From Promethearchaeota archaeon (lineage in GTDB: Archaea > Asgardarchaeota > Lokiarchaeia > Sigynarchaeales > SOKP01): a stretch of 64,000 nucleotides of DNA. Numbering within the stretch: position 1 is the first letter of the stretch; each line of letters starts with the position of its first letter. The position numbers were made by a program, and so were the translations under genes. This document shows positions 1-8,977 of the stretch, piece by piece. Location of the stretch: contig JAEOTV010000111.1 in assembly GCA_016839635.1 (NCBI GenBank), positions 27,014 through 91,013 on the forward strand, read 5' to 3'. Under the pieces are notes generated by a model. That model saw nothing but the letters and a program-made list of their open reading frames with translations. It had not been told where the DNA came from and made no database searches.

Positions 1-896
1 ATGCAGGGCATATACCTGGAAGTGTTTCAATTTTACTTGAAGTTGATAATAAACGTATCCTTTACTCCGGAGATATTAATACTCAAAAAACTAATTTAAT
101 CAACCCTGCTAATCATATGGAAGTACCTGAATTAGATGCTTTAATTATTGAATCTACATATGCTTTAAAAGAACATCCCCCAAGAAAATTACTTGAGGAA
201 AAATTTATAGAGAAAGTAATTAATATCACAGAGAATGGTGGGAAAGTCTTGATACCAGCTTTTGGAGTTGCTCGTTCACAAGAAGCCCTTTTAATTTTAG
301 AAAAATACAATTATACCGGAAATATTTTTATAGATGGGTTAGCTAGAAAAGTATCTAAAATCTATTTAGAGAATCCAGAGTTTATTAAAGATAATAAGTC
401 TTTTAAAAAAGCAATAAAAAGAGCTGAATTCATTTCAAAGAAAAAGGATAGGGTTTATGTGAAAAAATCAAAGGGAGTTATTATATCACCCTCTGGTATG
501 CTTAAAGGAGGGGCCGCAATAGATTATATTGAGACAATTTTAAACGATCCAGCTTCCGCTGTCTATTTAGTAGGATATCAAGTGGAAGGAAGCCCTGGTA
601 GAGGTTTATTAGATAATGGAATTTTTGAATTTAAAGAATCCACTAAAAAAAAAAATATATTTAATAGTTTTCAGATCGAAGCAAAATGTGATTATGACTA
701 TTTCGATTTTTCTAGCCATGCTGATGGTTCTCATCTTTATGAATATGTAGATCGTTTAAAATTTCGAAATAAAAATCATAATAATATATTTTGCGTTCAT
801 GGTGATAATAAATCAACTACAACATTTGCAAGTGAATTAGTGAAGAAAGGTTATAATTCAGTTGCTCCAGAAATTGGAGAAATTTATAAAATTTAG
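1..896 (+). CDS. beta-CASP metallo-beta-lactamase RNase (aCPSF2/RNase J-like), 5' truncated
   Basis: The reading frame is open from base 3 and runs off the left edge, so the N-terminal half, including the HxHxDH metal site, is missing. The visible part begins AGHIPGS, the histidine-containing motif of the metallo-beta-lactamase core, followed by YSGDIN. The beta-CASP cap region has IIESTYALKEHPPR and GKVLIPAFGVARSQEAL, and the C-terminal metal and phosphate motifs follow as FDFSSHADGSHL and FCVHGDN. These are the signatures of zinc-dependent RNA nucleases of the CPSF73/RNase J group. Known archaeal members process or degrade mRNA in the cytoplasm. No KH domain can be judged because the start is missing. 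The ATG at base 117 is internal. The gene converges on the RecJ-like gene with a 24-bp gap. Family assignment is firm; the subtype is inferred from the absence of a C-terminal extension. Confidence 0.88.
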   Translation, partial: AGHIPGSVSILLEVDNKRILYSGDINTQKTNLINPANHMEVPELDALIIESTYALKEHPPRKLLEEKFIEKVINITENGGKVLIPAFGVARSQEALLILEKYNYTGNIFIDGLARKVSKIYLENPEFIKDNKSFKKAIKRAEFISKKKDRVYVKKSKGVIISPSGMLKGGAAIDYIETILNDPASAVYLVGYQVEGSPGRGLLDNGIFEFKESTKKKNIFNSFQIEAKCDYDYFDFSSHADGSHLYEYVDRLKFRNKNHNNIFCVHGDNKSTTTFASELVKKGYNSVAPEIGEIYKI

Positions 897-920
897 GTAA
901 TCTTTTTCCCTGATAATTAT

Positions 921-2441
921 TTATTTTCCATGCAATTGCTTTCGAATTACTATATTACAATTTTCCAAATAACTTTCTGCTTTATCTATTGGTATTTTTG
1001 TACCTGCAGCGGGTGGATGGCCACCACCTAATACATCTAATCCTGTTTGCTCACATGCTTCTCTAATTGCTTTTGAAAGATTTACACCTTTATCTACAAT
1101 CATTTTATGAGCTCTCCCAGAAACCTTATAGACATTTTCATCTTCTCTTTTTGCTAAACCAAATATTGGTTTAGCTTTATTAAATCCTTCACTATTTTCA
1201 AATACTATCATTGAAGCAACTGTTCCGACCATAGTATCAGGAATAATATCTTCAGCAAAAAAATATTGAATATATTCCATTTGTTGTATTTTTTTATTAT
1301 CTTTAAGCCATATAAGACTCTTAAATAAGGTTCGTTTGTAATTTGAAAGAATCTCTTGAGATTTTTGATATGAGTTCTTTCTATCTCCCATAGCTATAGC
1401 AATCCCTAATGAACCTTGATTTAATCTTCCACAAGCATTTAAAAGATTGGAAAACTCTCCAGCATCATATAAATCCGTGCCAATTTTTTCGTTTTTTAAT
1501 AGGAATCTATTTATAATTAATTTTTCTATAATTTTACTGGGTTCAATATCAAGTTTTAAAGAACCATATTCAATAATAGCAGAAGAAATTTTTTGTTTCT
1601 CATCTTTATTAAGATCATTTAGTGACTTGATGTTTCCTTTTGAATTTTCCATTAAAATCCCTAAAGTCTTTAAAAAGATCAAAGTTCTATTGACATCACC
1701 AGTTAACCCGGGTAACTCAATTTCATTAGAATATGCAATTGCTTCATTTAATGGTTTTATTGAAGAAAAATTCAAATCACTCTTTATTTCAATTAATCCA
1801 GAATTGATAGCATCTTCTAAAATTAGTGAATTTAAACCAAAAAAAGATTTATTTGGACCTTGATTTTGAATATCCCCAATAGCTCCAATAATTGCATTGC
1901 AAGACAAGTCAACATTATTTTCATTTAAACATTTAGCAAAGAAATAACATAATCCTGCCCCAGATACCTCTAAACTCCCATCAATTCCAAAAAAATAAGG
2001 ATTTAAATGCCATTGATAAGTATTATTAAATATTTCGTTAAGTAAATCAGTATCTTCTTTAGAGGATATATTCTGTGGAAGATGATGATCTAGTATGATG
2101 AAAGAATTATAATTCTCTTTCATTATCAATTCTTTTTGAAGTTCTAGATATTGACCACTTCCAAAATCAGTGAAAAATAAAAATTTATTAAAACTGTTCA
2201 CATCCTTAGAGATATTAACAATATTTTCTTTCTCTAATTGCTTTAAAATAGTAATTTGAAAGGGAAGTTTTTCTCGGATGAAAGCTTTGCCCAGAATTGC
2301 TCCTCCACTTAATCCATCAGAATCTAAATGAGTATATATTTGAATAGACGATTTGTTTTCTCGAATAAAATCAATAAATTTATTTTTTACAATCTTTATA
2401 CCATCATAGAATTTATCAAATTTATTCTTCAAGTTTTTCAT
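921..2441 (-). CDS. RecJ-like DHH/DHHA1 phosphoesterase (archaeal GAN-type nuclease)
   Basis: About 506 residues from the ATG at 2441; a TTG 18 bases upstream is also open. The N-terminal DHH domain carries THLDSDGLSGG (motif I, metal-binding Asp), LFFTDFGSGQ (motif II) and ILDHHLPQ (the DHH motif). The C-terminal DHHA1 domain has VSGRAHKMI and DVLGGGHPPAAGTKI, the GGGH nucleic-acid and metal motif. This is the family of archaeal RecJ/GINS-associated nucleases, manganese-dependent exonucleases that work near the replisome or in RNA repair and are related to Cdc45. No GINS gene lies nearby. The lower-strand gene converges with the beta-CASP gene, so the two share a terminator region near 900-920. 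Role inferred from family. Confidence 0.88.
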   Translation of the reverse strand: MKNLKNKFDKFYDGIKIVKNKFIDFIRENKSSIQIYTHLDSDGLSGGAILGKAFIREKLPFQITILKQLEKENIVNISKDVNSFNKFLFFTDFGSGQYLELQKELIMKENYNSFIILDHHLPQNISSKEDTDLLNEIFNNTYQWHLNPYFFGIDGSLEVSGAGLCYFFAKCLNENNVDLSCNAIIGAIGDIQNQGPNKSFFGLNSLILEDAINSGLIEIKSDLNFSSIKPLNEAIAYSNEIELPGLTGDVNRTLIFLKTLGILMENSKGNIKSLNDLNKDEKQKISSAIIEYGSLKLDIEPSKIIEKLIINRFLLKNEKIGTDLYDAGEFSNLLNACGRLNQGSLGIAIAMGDRKNSYQKSQEILSNYKRTLFKSLIWLKDNKKIQQMEYIQYFFAEDIIPDTMVGTVASMIVFENSEGFNKAKPIFGLAKREDENVYKVSGRAHKMIVDKGVNLSKAIREACEQTGLDVLGGGHPPAAGTKIPIDKAESYLENCNIVIRKQLHGK

Positions 2442-2540
2442 TTTATGTAGAAGTAGCAAAATTAATAATATATTATATTAAATTATCAAATTAATAATAA
2501 ATACTCAATTAAAAAAGTAAATTTAATAAAGTGAAAATAA

Positions 2541-3536
2541 GTGCATCATATTAAGATAAATGAGTTAGGAAGGCAAATTGTTGAAACTATCGTAGAAAAT
2601 AAACATTATTATAACGCAGAGGTTCATAAATTAGATAATGGGGCAATTGTCCTTGATATGTCTAAAGCATCATGGATTGGAGGAAAACTAGTTGGAGAAA
2701 TTTGTATGGGGGGTCTAGGAACAATTGAATTTTCTTCTTATAATTTAGATGGTCATTTTATACCAAGTGTTAATGTTTATACATCAGAACCAATAATATC
2801 ATGCATGTCTTCTCAGTTAGCTGGATGGAATGTTAAATTAAAAAAAGATGTTGAAAAAGATGGACAAATAAAGAAAAAAGTTATTTTTCAATCCTTAGGA
2901 TCTGGACCTGCTCGTTCTAAGAGTAGATTAGAGAAGATATTTGACGAATTGGATTATACTGATGATTCAAAATGCGCAGTTATTGTTTTTGAGACACCAA
3001 AATTGCCAAATGAAGAAGTAATAGATATTGTAGCCGAAAAATGTGGTGTTGATCCCACTGATACTTATGCTATTTGTGCTCCAACAGCCTGTTTGGTAGG
3101 ATCGATTCAGGTAGCTGCAAGAATTGTAGAAACAGGAATCCATAAATTACATGAGATTAAATTTCCATTAAATGTAATAAGTGATGGTTTTGGTACTGCT
3201 ACGATTGCACCTATTGCTAAAGATGATCTTAGTGCTATGGGTCGTACAAACGATTCAATAAGTGCTGCGGGACTAACATATTATAATATAAAGGTTGAAA
3301 AAGAAAGAGAAGATGAGTTATTTGAGCTTCTTAAAAAAGCACCCGCAAATACTTCCCCCAGTTATGGAAAACCATTCTTAGAAACCTTTAAAGCAGCAGA
3401 TTATAATTTTTATAATATTGATCCAGGATTATTTGCTCCAGCATTATATACTGTTACAAATACTATAACAGGGAAATGTTTAACCGTTGGAACGGTAAAT
3501 AATGGACTTTTGAAACAATCTTATGGATTAGATTAA
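2541..3536 (+). CDS. mch: methenyltetrahydromethanopterin cyclohydrolase
   Basis: 331 residues, close to the usual 310-325 of Mch. It catalyses the reversible hydrolysis of methenyl-H4MPT to formyl-H4MPT (EC 3.5.4.27), a step of the archaeal C1 / Wood-Ljungdahl pathway. Recognisable family blocks are SWIGGKLVGEICMGGLG near residue 45, SSQLAGWNVKL, SLGSGPARS and APTACLVGSIQVAARIVET, and the C-terminal SYGKPFLETFKAADYNFYNID. The start is a GTG at 2541, supported by AGTG at 2530-2533, seven bases upstream. The enzyme would act with the glycine cleavage system later in the window if that also loads its methylene group on H4MPT; this link is inference. Confidence 0.95.
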   Translation: MHHIKINELGRQIVETIVENKHYYNAEVHKLDNGAIVLDMSKASWIGGKLVGEICMGGLGTIEFSSYNLDGHFIPSVNVYTSEPIISCMSSQLAGWNVKLKKDVEKDGQIKKKVIFQSLGSGPARSKSRLEKIFDELDYTDDSKCAVIVFETPKLPNEEVIDIVAEKCGVDPTDTYAICAPTACLVGSIQVAARIVETGIHKLHEIKFPLNVISDGFGTATIAPIAKDDLSAMGRTNDSISAAGLTYYNIKVEKEREDELFELLKKAPANTSPSYGKPFLETFKAADYNFYNIDPGLFAPALYTVTNTITGKCLTVGTVNNGLLKQSYGLD

Positions 3537-3617
3537 GAAAAATTGAAAAAATTTTGAATAAAATCTATCTATATTATTTAACTCTTAATTTTTACTGCAT
3601 TTTTCTGACAAGAAAGA

Positions 3618-4685
3618 TTACATATTCATTAGTTCTGCTTCGTATTTAATAATATCATCATTCGAGATATCTCGATCAAATTTTATTTTTTGTTGAATTC
3701 CTAAATATGCACATGCAAGTTTAGCAGCAGCAGCAACTTCTGCTTTTTTAAGAGTAATTGAATATTCATCTTGCTGAATTGGATCTTCTTGATAAAGGTT
3801 TTCTTGAAAATTTTTATCCTGAACTCGAAGAACTCGTTCGTTTTTCATTTTATATAACATTGAAGCCATTTTATTTGCAACTTTAAAAGGTAATTGATTT
3901 TTAACAACCAATCGTATAATGTTATTTACATCAAAATAATTAAGAGTTTCAAATTTAGCTCTCAGAAAACTTTTAAGATTTTCAGAATTTCTTTCACATT
4001 CAATTTCCATCCAATCGTGTATAGCAAGTTTCCTTCTAAAAAATATTAATTCCCAATCAACACCAAGTTCCTTTAATAATTCAAATATCAAATCATCATT
4101 GGATTTCCTCGATTCTATTATCATATAAAGTTGAAGCCCATAATATTTATGTTCTTGTTGAAGAAAAAATCCTCGTTGTTGCATAGAAGAAAGAATTAGA
4201 ACTTTTATGGAATAGACATTTTCAGAGAGATTCTTTTTTCCACAATTCAGATATATAACATTCCCCTCCTCACTGATAAACTCGCTATCTAAAAAACCTA
4301 AAATACCCTCCTTATTATCTTTAATAAAATCCCTTAATCCAGTAAGAGTTGGTTTCACATCAAATTTAATCAAATCATTTTCTCCAACTGTTACATAATC
4401 ATGGAAATTACTCCCAATAGCTAATTTGATGGAATTAAGTTTTAGTTCTTTGTCGCTACCAAACACTTTCTGAAATGCATCATTCATCGGAAAAACTTCT
4501 TCTTCCAAAATTTTAATATCTGCTATAGAAATCTCATAAGGTTCAGGTTCATTTAGCATTTTATTTAATATAGGCGCTTCCGAAGCATCTACTTCGATTT
4601 CATAAGATTTTGCTAAATCTTTTCGAAGAATAAAGAAAGATCTATTCTTTTTATTATAGATTGAAAGTGAGAGATGATCATTCAA
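3618..4685 (-). CDS. hypothetical protein, 355 aa, no recognised domain
   Basis: I do not recognise this protein. It starts at a TTG (4685-4683) and is 355 residues long, soluble, mixed alpha/beta in character, with no membrane segment, signal peptide or cysteine cluster. The N-terminal third has beta-like stretches (LSLSIYNKKNRSFFILRKDL, YEIEVDASEAPIL). The middle is rich in aromatic and charged residues (ESRKSNDDLIFELLKELGVD), and the C-terminus has an alanine-rich helix (KKAEVAAAAKLACAYLG). Codon use resembles its neighbours. It stands alone on the lower strand between mch and a very small gene. It may be an Asgard-restricted family; a structure-based search would be needed to say more. 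Confidence 0.75.
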   Translation of the reverse strand: MNDHLSLSIYNKKNRSFFILRKDLAKSYEIEVDASEAPILNKMLNEPEPYEISIADIKILEEEVFPMNDAFQKVFGSDKELKLNSIKLAIGSNFHDYVTVGENDLIKFDVKPTLTGLRDFIKDNKEGILGFLDSEFISEEGNVIYLNCGKKNLSENVYSIKVLILSSMQQRGFFLQQEHKYYGLQLYMIIESRKSNDDLIFELLKELGVDWELIFFRRKLAIHDWMEIECERNSENLKSFLRAKFETLNYFDVNNIIRLVVKNQLPFKVANKMASMLYKMKNERVLRVQDKNFQENLYQEDPIQQDEYSITLKKAEVAAAAKLACAYLGIQQKIKFDRDISNDDIIKYEAELMNM

Positions 4686-4937
4686 TACTGCCCGAAATTT
4701 TTCTATAAATTTACTTTCTGTGTTGTCTGACCCAATCCTTCTTCTTCGAATTATTATTCAACCAAAAATTGTTAAAATTATCTAATTTCAGTTAATAAAT
4801 GTATAAAATCTTTATCTTAAATTCTTATCTAAAATGTAATATAAGATTTTTAATTATTAAATAAAAAATAAAACACTTTAATGGAAAAGTAATTTTTAAG
4901 AATAAATTCTGAAATATTATTAAAAGTCTTACTTTTG

Positions 4938-5114
4938 TTATATTTCTTCTTCCAAAAAATAATTATCTTTCTTCTTAACATATATGATTGTAGAACCGAA
5001 ATTATTACGTATGGTATACTTATCTCCTTGGACATCTAATATTTCTATAGAATAAGATAATCTTCTTTGCTTCATAATGTCTTCAATAATTTTTTTTTCT
5101 TCTTGTGCGTCCAT
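4938..5114 (-). CDS. small hypothetical protein, 58 aa
   Basis: An ATG at 5114 opens a 58-residue frame ending at a TAA (4940-4938). The N-terminus is MDAQEEKKIIEDIMKQRRLS, and the middle contains IEILDVQGDKYTIRNNFGS. It is highly charged, with a short amphipathic helix followed by what look like two or three beta strands, a normal soluble composition. An overlapping lower-strand frame at 4850-5035 has a poorer, randomly hydrophobic composition, so I prefer this one. No strong Shine-Dalgarno is visible. Function unknown. Confidence 0.5.
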   Translation of the reverse strand: MDAQEEKKIIEDIMKQRRLSYSIEILDVQGDKYTIRNNFGSTIIYVKKKDNYFLEEEI

Positions 5115-5686
5115 GATTTTGAGTTATTAACCAATACAAAAAAATTTTTCCATTTTATTAATTAATTAAGAAAAGATATTAGAGAATTTTATGGGTAAAT
5201 TCGCTTTATTTTTTGATAAAAATTAAAATTGGATAATAAGATTAATTAAAAAAAAATATTGGGTTTTTAGTATAAATTTTTATTACTATTCAATTAAAAA
5301 TTTAAGTAAATCAAAGAAAAGTAAATTAGAGAATCGAGGGTTTATTGATTATGCACATTTTGAATACAAATATCAGTAATAAAATGATGAATTCATCCAA
5401 ATTTTCATTTAGAGAAACATCATGCAATGTTAAAAAATCTATGAGGAAAAAACCTTTCTATCAAAATTATTCTATATATATGATCCTTACCATAATTAAA
5501 ATTATTTTAATTAACTTAAGAATTAATAATTTCAATTTTATTGTCTTTTGTCCTTATTAAAAAATCGAATTTTTTTTATTAAATCATACATATTTTTATA
5601 TATTAAAAAACATGTTTATATAAAGCGTGCTTTTCTTAAACTAATAGAGTTGTCTAAAAGGCTCTTTCTTTTGTATTTGATATAAA
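5115..5686. other. gene-poor AT-rich interval
   Basis: About 570 bases with no convincing gene. A 71-codon upper-strand frame at 5345-5560 is Ile/Asn/Phe-rich with no domain and reads like chance AT-rich sequence. The interval contains the promoter of the glycosyltransferase gene at its right end and presumably the promoter of the small lower-strand gene at its left end. No tRNA-like or GC-rich RNA structure is visible. Confidence 0.5.
5615..5624 (+). promoter_or_regulatory. TATA box for the GT4 glycosyltransferase gene
   Basis: TTTATATAAA lies about 70 bases upstream of the ATG at 5687. This matches an archaeal TATA box and predicts a transcription start near 5645-5650. Assigned by sequence resemblance only. 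Confidence 0.5.
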
Positions 5687-6937
5687 ATGGTTAAACAGAA
5701 GCTTGACATTGGATTTTTCACCTCAATGTATTCACAAGTTAATGGTACAGCCATTGCTTGCAGAAATCTTGCTGAAGGTATAGCAAAATACACAGGACAT
5801 AACGTTCATGTGTTTGCACCAGGTATCCAAAAACCTAAAACTAAACCAAAGAATCTATACCTCTATAATTTTTTTGGAGCAAAAATTGGGCCTAAAACTG
5901 GTTTTATATTAAGTATTCCGATACACAGATATTTTTTTTGTTCCCATGATTATCTAGATATGGTACATATTCATACTCATGCCAGTTATGGTTCTATGGC
6001 AATTAATTGGGCTAAATATTTAGGTATCCCTATGGCTGGAACCCATAATTCTCCTCTAAGTTTTTATACAGCGCAATATATACCAGTTTTTGGTAAACTT
6101 CTTTCGAGATTAGATTGGGTATGGCGTTATGAAAGGCATATATTAGATAAATATGATATCGTCTCGGTTCCAACGAGATCTAAAAAAGATTTATTAAGAG
6201 AACAAAGATTTAAAGAACCAATAATATGCTTAACCAATGGTATTTCAGATTTATACTTTAAAGATGTAAAAGAAAATGGAGTAAGGGATAAATATAATTT
6301 AAACAATAAGAAAATACTTTTATACGCTTCGAGGTTATCACCTGAGAAACATCAATTAAGTGTTATTAAAGCCTTTAAAAAAATTCATAATGAAGTTCCT
6401 GATACACATTTAGTTCTTGTAGGGAGTGATGGACCATCTAGCGCTCATGTTAAGAAATTGATTAAGAGGAGGCCGTATAATGATATTGTTTCTTACTTAG
6501 GCCGAGTACCCTTTTCAGATCTATTAAAATTATATAACACCGCAGATTTAGCATGCCTTTGGTCATGGATAGAAGCGGAAGGTTTAGTTTTAATCGAAGC
6601 AATGGCACAAGGCACACCATGCATAGGTGCAAATGCCACTGGAATTTCCAATGTAATTAGACATGGTAAAACAGGATACCTCGCTAATGATCTAGACGAA
6701 TTTAAGAATAAAGTGATAAAATTATTTAAGGATGATGATTTACGAGCAGAAATGGCAATAAATTCTAAATTAGTTGCACAAAATTACAAAATTAGTAAGG
6801 TAGCTAAAACATGGGTCAAACTCTATAAATTCACAATAAATGAACTTTACCCCCTTCGTTATTATAACAGGGAAAGAAAAGAACGCGTTAAAATGGTTAA
6901 GGAATTTGCTCATAAATTACCTATTGTATCATTTTAA
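5687..6937 (+). CDS. GT-B glycosyltransferase, family 4
   Basis: 416 residues with the two Rossmann-like halves of a retaining GT4 enzyme. The N-terminal acceptor domain opens with LDIGFFTSMYSQVNGTAIAC, the usual GxxxxxxGG-like loop region, and has HIHTHASYG and GTHNSPLSF. The C-terminal donor domain has LLYASRLSPEKHQLSVIKAF and the EAEGLVLIEAMAQGTPCIG block, whose Glu residues contact the nucleotide-sugar. GT4 members transfer hexoses to lipids or glycans. Resemblance to diacylglycerol glucosyltransferases and PI-mannosyltransferases suggests a membrane-lipid or glycan acceptor, but the substrate cannot be read from the sequence. No signal peptide. It has its own TATA box, and its 3' end converges on the archaemetzincin-like gene (8-bp gap). 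Confidence 0.85.
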   Translation: MVKQKLDIGFFTSMYSQVNGTAIACRNLAEGIAKYTGHNVHVFAPGIQKPKTKPKNLYLYNFFGAKIGPKTGFILSIPIHRYFFCSHDYLDMVHIHTHASYGSMAINWAKYLGIPMAGTHNSPLSFYTAQYIPVFGKLLSRLDWVWRYERHILDKYDIVSVPTRSKKDLLREQRFKEPIICLTNGISDLYFKDVKENGVRDKYNLNNKKILLYASRLSPEKHQLSVIKAFKKIHNEVPDTHLVLVGSDGPSSAHVKKLIKRRPYNDIVSYLGRVPFSDLLKLYNTADLACLWSWIEAEGLVLIEAMAQGTPCIGANATGISNVIRHGKTGYLANDLDEFKNKVIKLFKDDDLRAEMAINSKLVAQNYKISKVAKTWVKLYKFTINELYPLRYYNRERKERVKMVKEFAHKLPIVSF

Positions 6938-6944
6938 CTTCTCT

Positions 6945-7691
6945 TTAGAAATTATGGTATGCTCTATTTTGTTCTAATTTTGTTTTACAATTATTACAAA
7001 AATCAAAAGACTTTTCATCAATTTTATTAACATCATGAGAGAAGCGCATGACACATGAATTTTTTAGGCAATGGTCTGGACCTAATAATATATGCCCAAT
7101 CTCATGAATAACCTCTTTAATAACTCTTTGATCAAAAATTTTTAAATTGGGTACTCTATTATAGAACTGTTCTTTTAGCTTCAATGAAGATACTACACAA
7201 CAACGATGTTTTATATGGGCTTCTCCAAATAAGAATATGATATTATCATCACTACTAGAATATAAAGGAAGATCAGTTATTGCAATTATCATTCCAAGCT
7301 TTTCTTCTATTCTTTTGTCTATCAAAATCTGATAAAACTTATTAGTAGGATGTATCTTTATTTTATCTGATGATTTTTTCATTTCTCGATATTCATTTTT
7401 AACACCCTTAGAGATTAATTCAAAAGAAAAACTATAAGTCCCAAAATTTCTGATAGTAAAAAAAAAAGAATCAAATACTCGATTTAAAGAATCTCTAATT
7501 CTTTCAAAAAGACCTTCATTGTATTCTCCAAAAAATAGAATTCCTATATGACACGGCAGTGAAAGCTCTTTTGGTGCTTCACTATTTAGTTCAAATTCAT
7601 CAATATAAGATATTCCTATTCTTGTAATTAAATTTTTTAATTTATCTTTATATCTGCGAATTTTTTGCTCATATTTCTGAAATCTTGGCAT
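6945..7691 (-). CDS. archaemetzincin-like zinc protease
   Basis: 248 residues, longer than typical archaeal AmzA (about 180) because of a charged N-terminal helix. The C-terminal block is diagnostic: HEIGHILLGPDHC at 196-208 (zinc ligands His196, His200 and probably His207, general base Glu197), C-V-M-R-F-S at 213-218 after a C-x4-C spacing, and the second zinc-binding pair FCNNC at 231-235. Family members are minigluzincin/metzincin-type cytosolic peptidases with a structural zinc site. The usual archaemetzincin pattern is HExxHxxGxxHC; here one extra residue lies between the second and third histidines. Fold assignment is firm; activity is uncertain because of the altered spacing. Confidence 0.8.
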   Translation of the reverse strand: MPRFQKYEQKIRRYKDKLKNLITRIGISYIDEFELNSEAPKELSLPCHIGILFFGEYNEGLFERIRDSLNRVFDSFFFTIRNFGTYSFSFELISKGVKNEYREMKKSSDKIKIHPTNKFYQILIDKRIEEKLGMIIAITDLPLYSSSDDNIIFLFGEAHIKHRCCVVSSLKLKEQFYNRVPNLKIFDQRVIKEVIHEIGHILLGPDHCLKNSCVMRFSHDVNKIDEKSFDFCNNCKTKLEQNRAYHNF

Positions 7692-7845
7692 TATCAGAGT
7701 TTTAAAAGTTACCTTCTATAAGAAGTTTCTTGCGTAGATAACAAAAATGAAATGGGGGGTTTATTTTTATTATTAATAGGTATTTAAGTCATAAATTCTA
7801 TTATAAATTAGATTAATTATTTTTTAGGATCAATTTTATGAAAAA

Positions 7846-8889
7846 ATGACAGATTTAGCAGAAAATTCAGAGGAAACAAACCTAGAAGAGCAAATTGTCA
7901 AAAATTCTATAAATATAGAAGAAAAAGACAAAGAAGTAGTAGAAAAAGATTTCATTCCTCATTTTTTTCCAACTTTTAGAATCAAAAGGAAACTCTATCC
8001 AATCCCTATAATTTTCGTTATTACTATCTCAGCAATCTTAGCTTATTTGACATATATTGAAGCAGGAATACAAATTGATGGAGGTTACGTTTCAGAAAGT
8101 GAATATGGCGCACTAGGAGGAATTTTAAATGGAATAATTTATACAGCATTAGCGGGAATTTCAGCTTTTATTATAATTTTCATTATCAAGAAAAAGGGTA
8201 TTGGTATATTGATGTATATTTTTGGATTTAGTTTTGGATTAATTGGCTTTTTTCAAACTTGGTTCTTTGGGCAAATAATTATATATATATTGTTTTTAAA
8301 TTCACCAGCTGTATTCTATTTATTTTATTATGAATTGATTTTCCTATCTGCCTTTTTTACGATAGTTATGCTTTATTTATATTTCACTTCGAAATCAATA
8401 AAAACAAAAAATTTTATAGTTTTATATATAGGATTATTAATTGGAGCATCCATGGGGGTTTTAATGCCCCTTTGGACTACGTTAGCCATCTTAATTGGAA
8501 TTTCATGTTGGGACATTTTCGCTGTGTTATATAAACATGGCCCAATCAAACAGTTGATCGATATTGCATCAACTCCAGAGGAAGGAGTTGTTTTGTCTGA
8601 GCAAGAATTACAAGAGAAGATAAAAACTGGAGAATATGAGTATGATACTTCAAAATTGGAGATTGGAATAGGAGATTTAGCTTTTTATAGTATGCTTACT
8701 TCTTGTGCTCTAGTTCAAACTAATAATCTAATAGTTATGATTCTGACTGCATTTGCTACAATTATAGGTACGGGAATTACAATTTCAGGGTTAAAACGAA
8801 ATAAAATTTTACCGGGATTACCCATTTCAATTTTCCTTGGTATTGGAACAATGTTCCTTTCGTGGTTTTTAATCTCAACATTTTTTTAA
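7846..8889 (+). CDS. presenilin-type intramembrane aspartyl protease
   Basis: 347 residues: a charged cytosolic N-terminus (1-50), then about nine hydrophobic segments. The predicted TM6 ends CWDIFAVLYKHGPIKQLID, aligning with the presenilin YD motif (catalytic Asp223, with Trp in place of Tyr) and with the following AVLxPxGPLR-like segment. TM7 has GIGD (274-277, catalytic Asp277) followed by LAFYSML. TM9 has PGLPISI at 323-329, the equivalent of PALPISI with Ala replaced by Gly. A hydrophilic loop (about 235-270) separates the two catalytic helices, as in presenilin. Such enzymes cleave transmembrane helices within the membrane. Downstream text after each motif matches presenilin better than signal peptide peptidase. 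No partner (nicastrin, APH-1, PEN-2) is seen. Confidence 0.85.
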   Translation: MTDLAENSEETNLEEQIVKNSINIEEKDKEVVEKDFIPHFFPTFRIKRKLYPIPIIFVITISAILAYLTYIEAGIQIDGGYVSESEYGALGGILNGIIYTALAGISAFIIIFIIKKKGIGILMYIFGFSFGLIGFFQTWFFGQIIIYILFLNSPAVFYLFYYELIFLSAFFTIVMLYLYFTSKSIKTKNFIVLYIGLLIGASMGVLMPLWTTLAILIGISCWDIFAVLYKHGPIKQLIDIASTPEEGVVLSEQELQEKIKTGEYEYDTSKLEIGIGDLAFYSMLTSCALVQTNNLIVMILTAFATIIGTGITISGLKRNKILPGLPISIFLGIGTMFLSWFLISTFF

Positions 8890-8977
8890 TAATTAGAATT
8901 CCTTTTTTTGGGAAATAGTCTTTAATATATTACTAAAATTGATTATATTACTACTATTGAAAGTGATGAATAAAACG

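Noticed and set aside
4850..5035. 61-codon lower-strand frame
   Set aside because: Overlaps a better-composed 58-codon frame (4938-5114) in another phase; its own sequence looks random.
5345..5560. 71-codon upper-strand frame
   Set aside because: Composition is Ile/Asn/Phe/Lys-rich as expected from random AT-rich DNA, with no domain or ribosome site.
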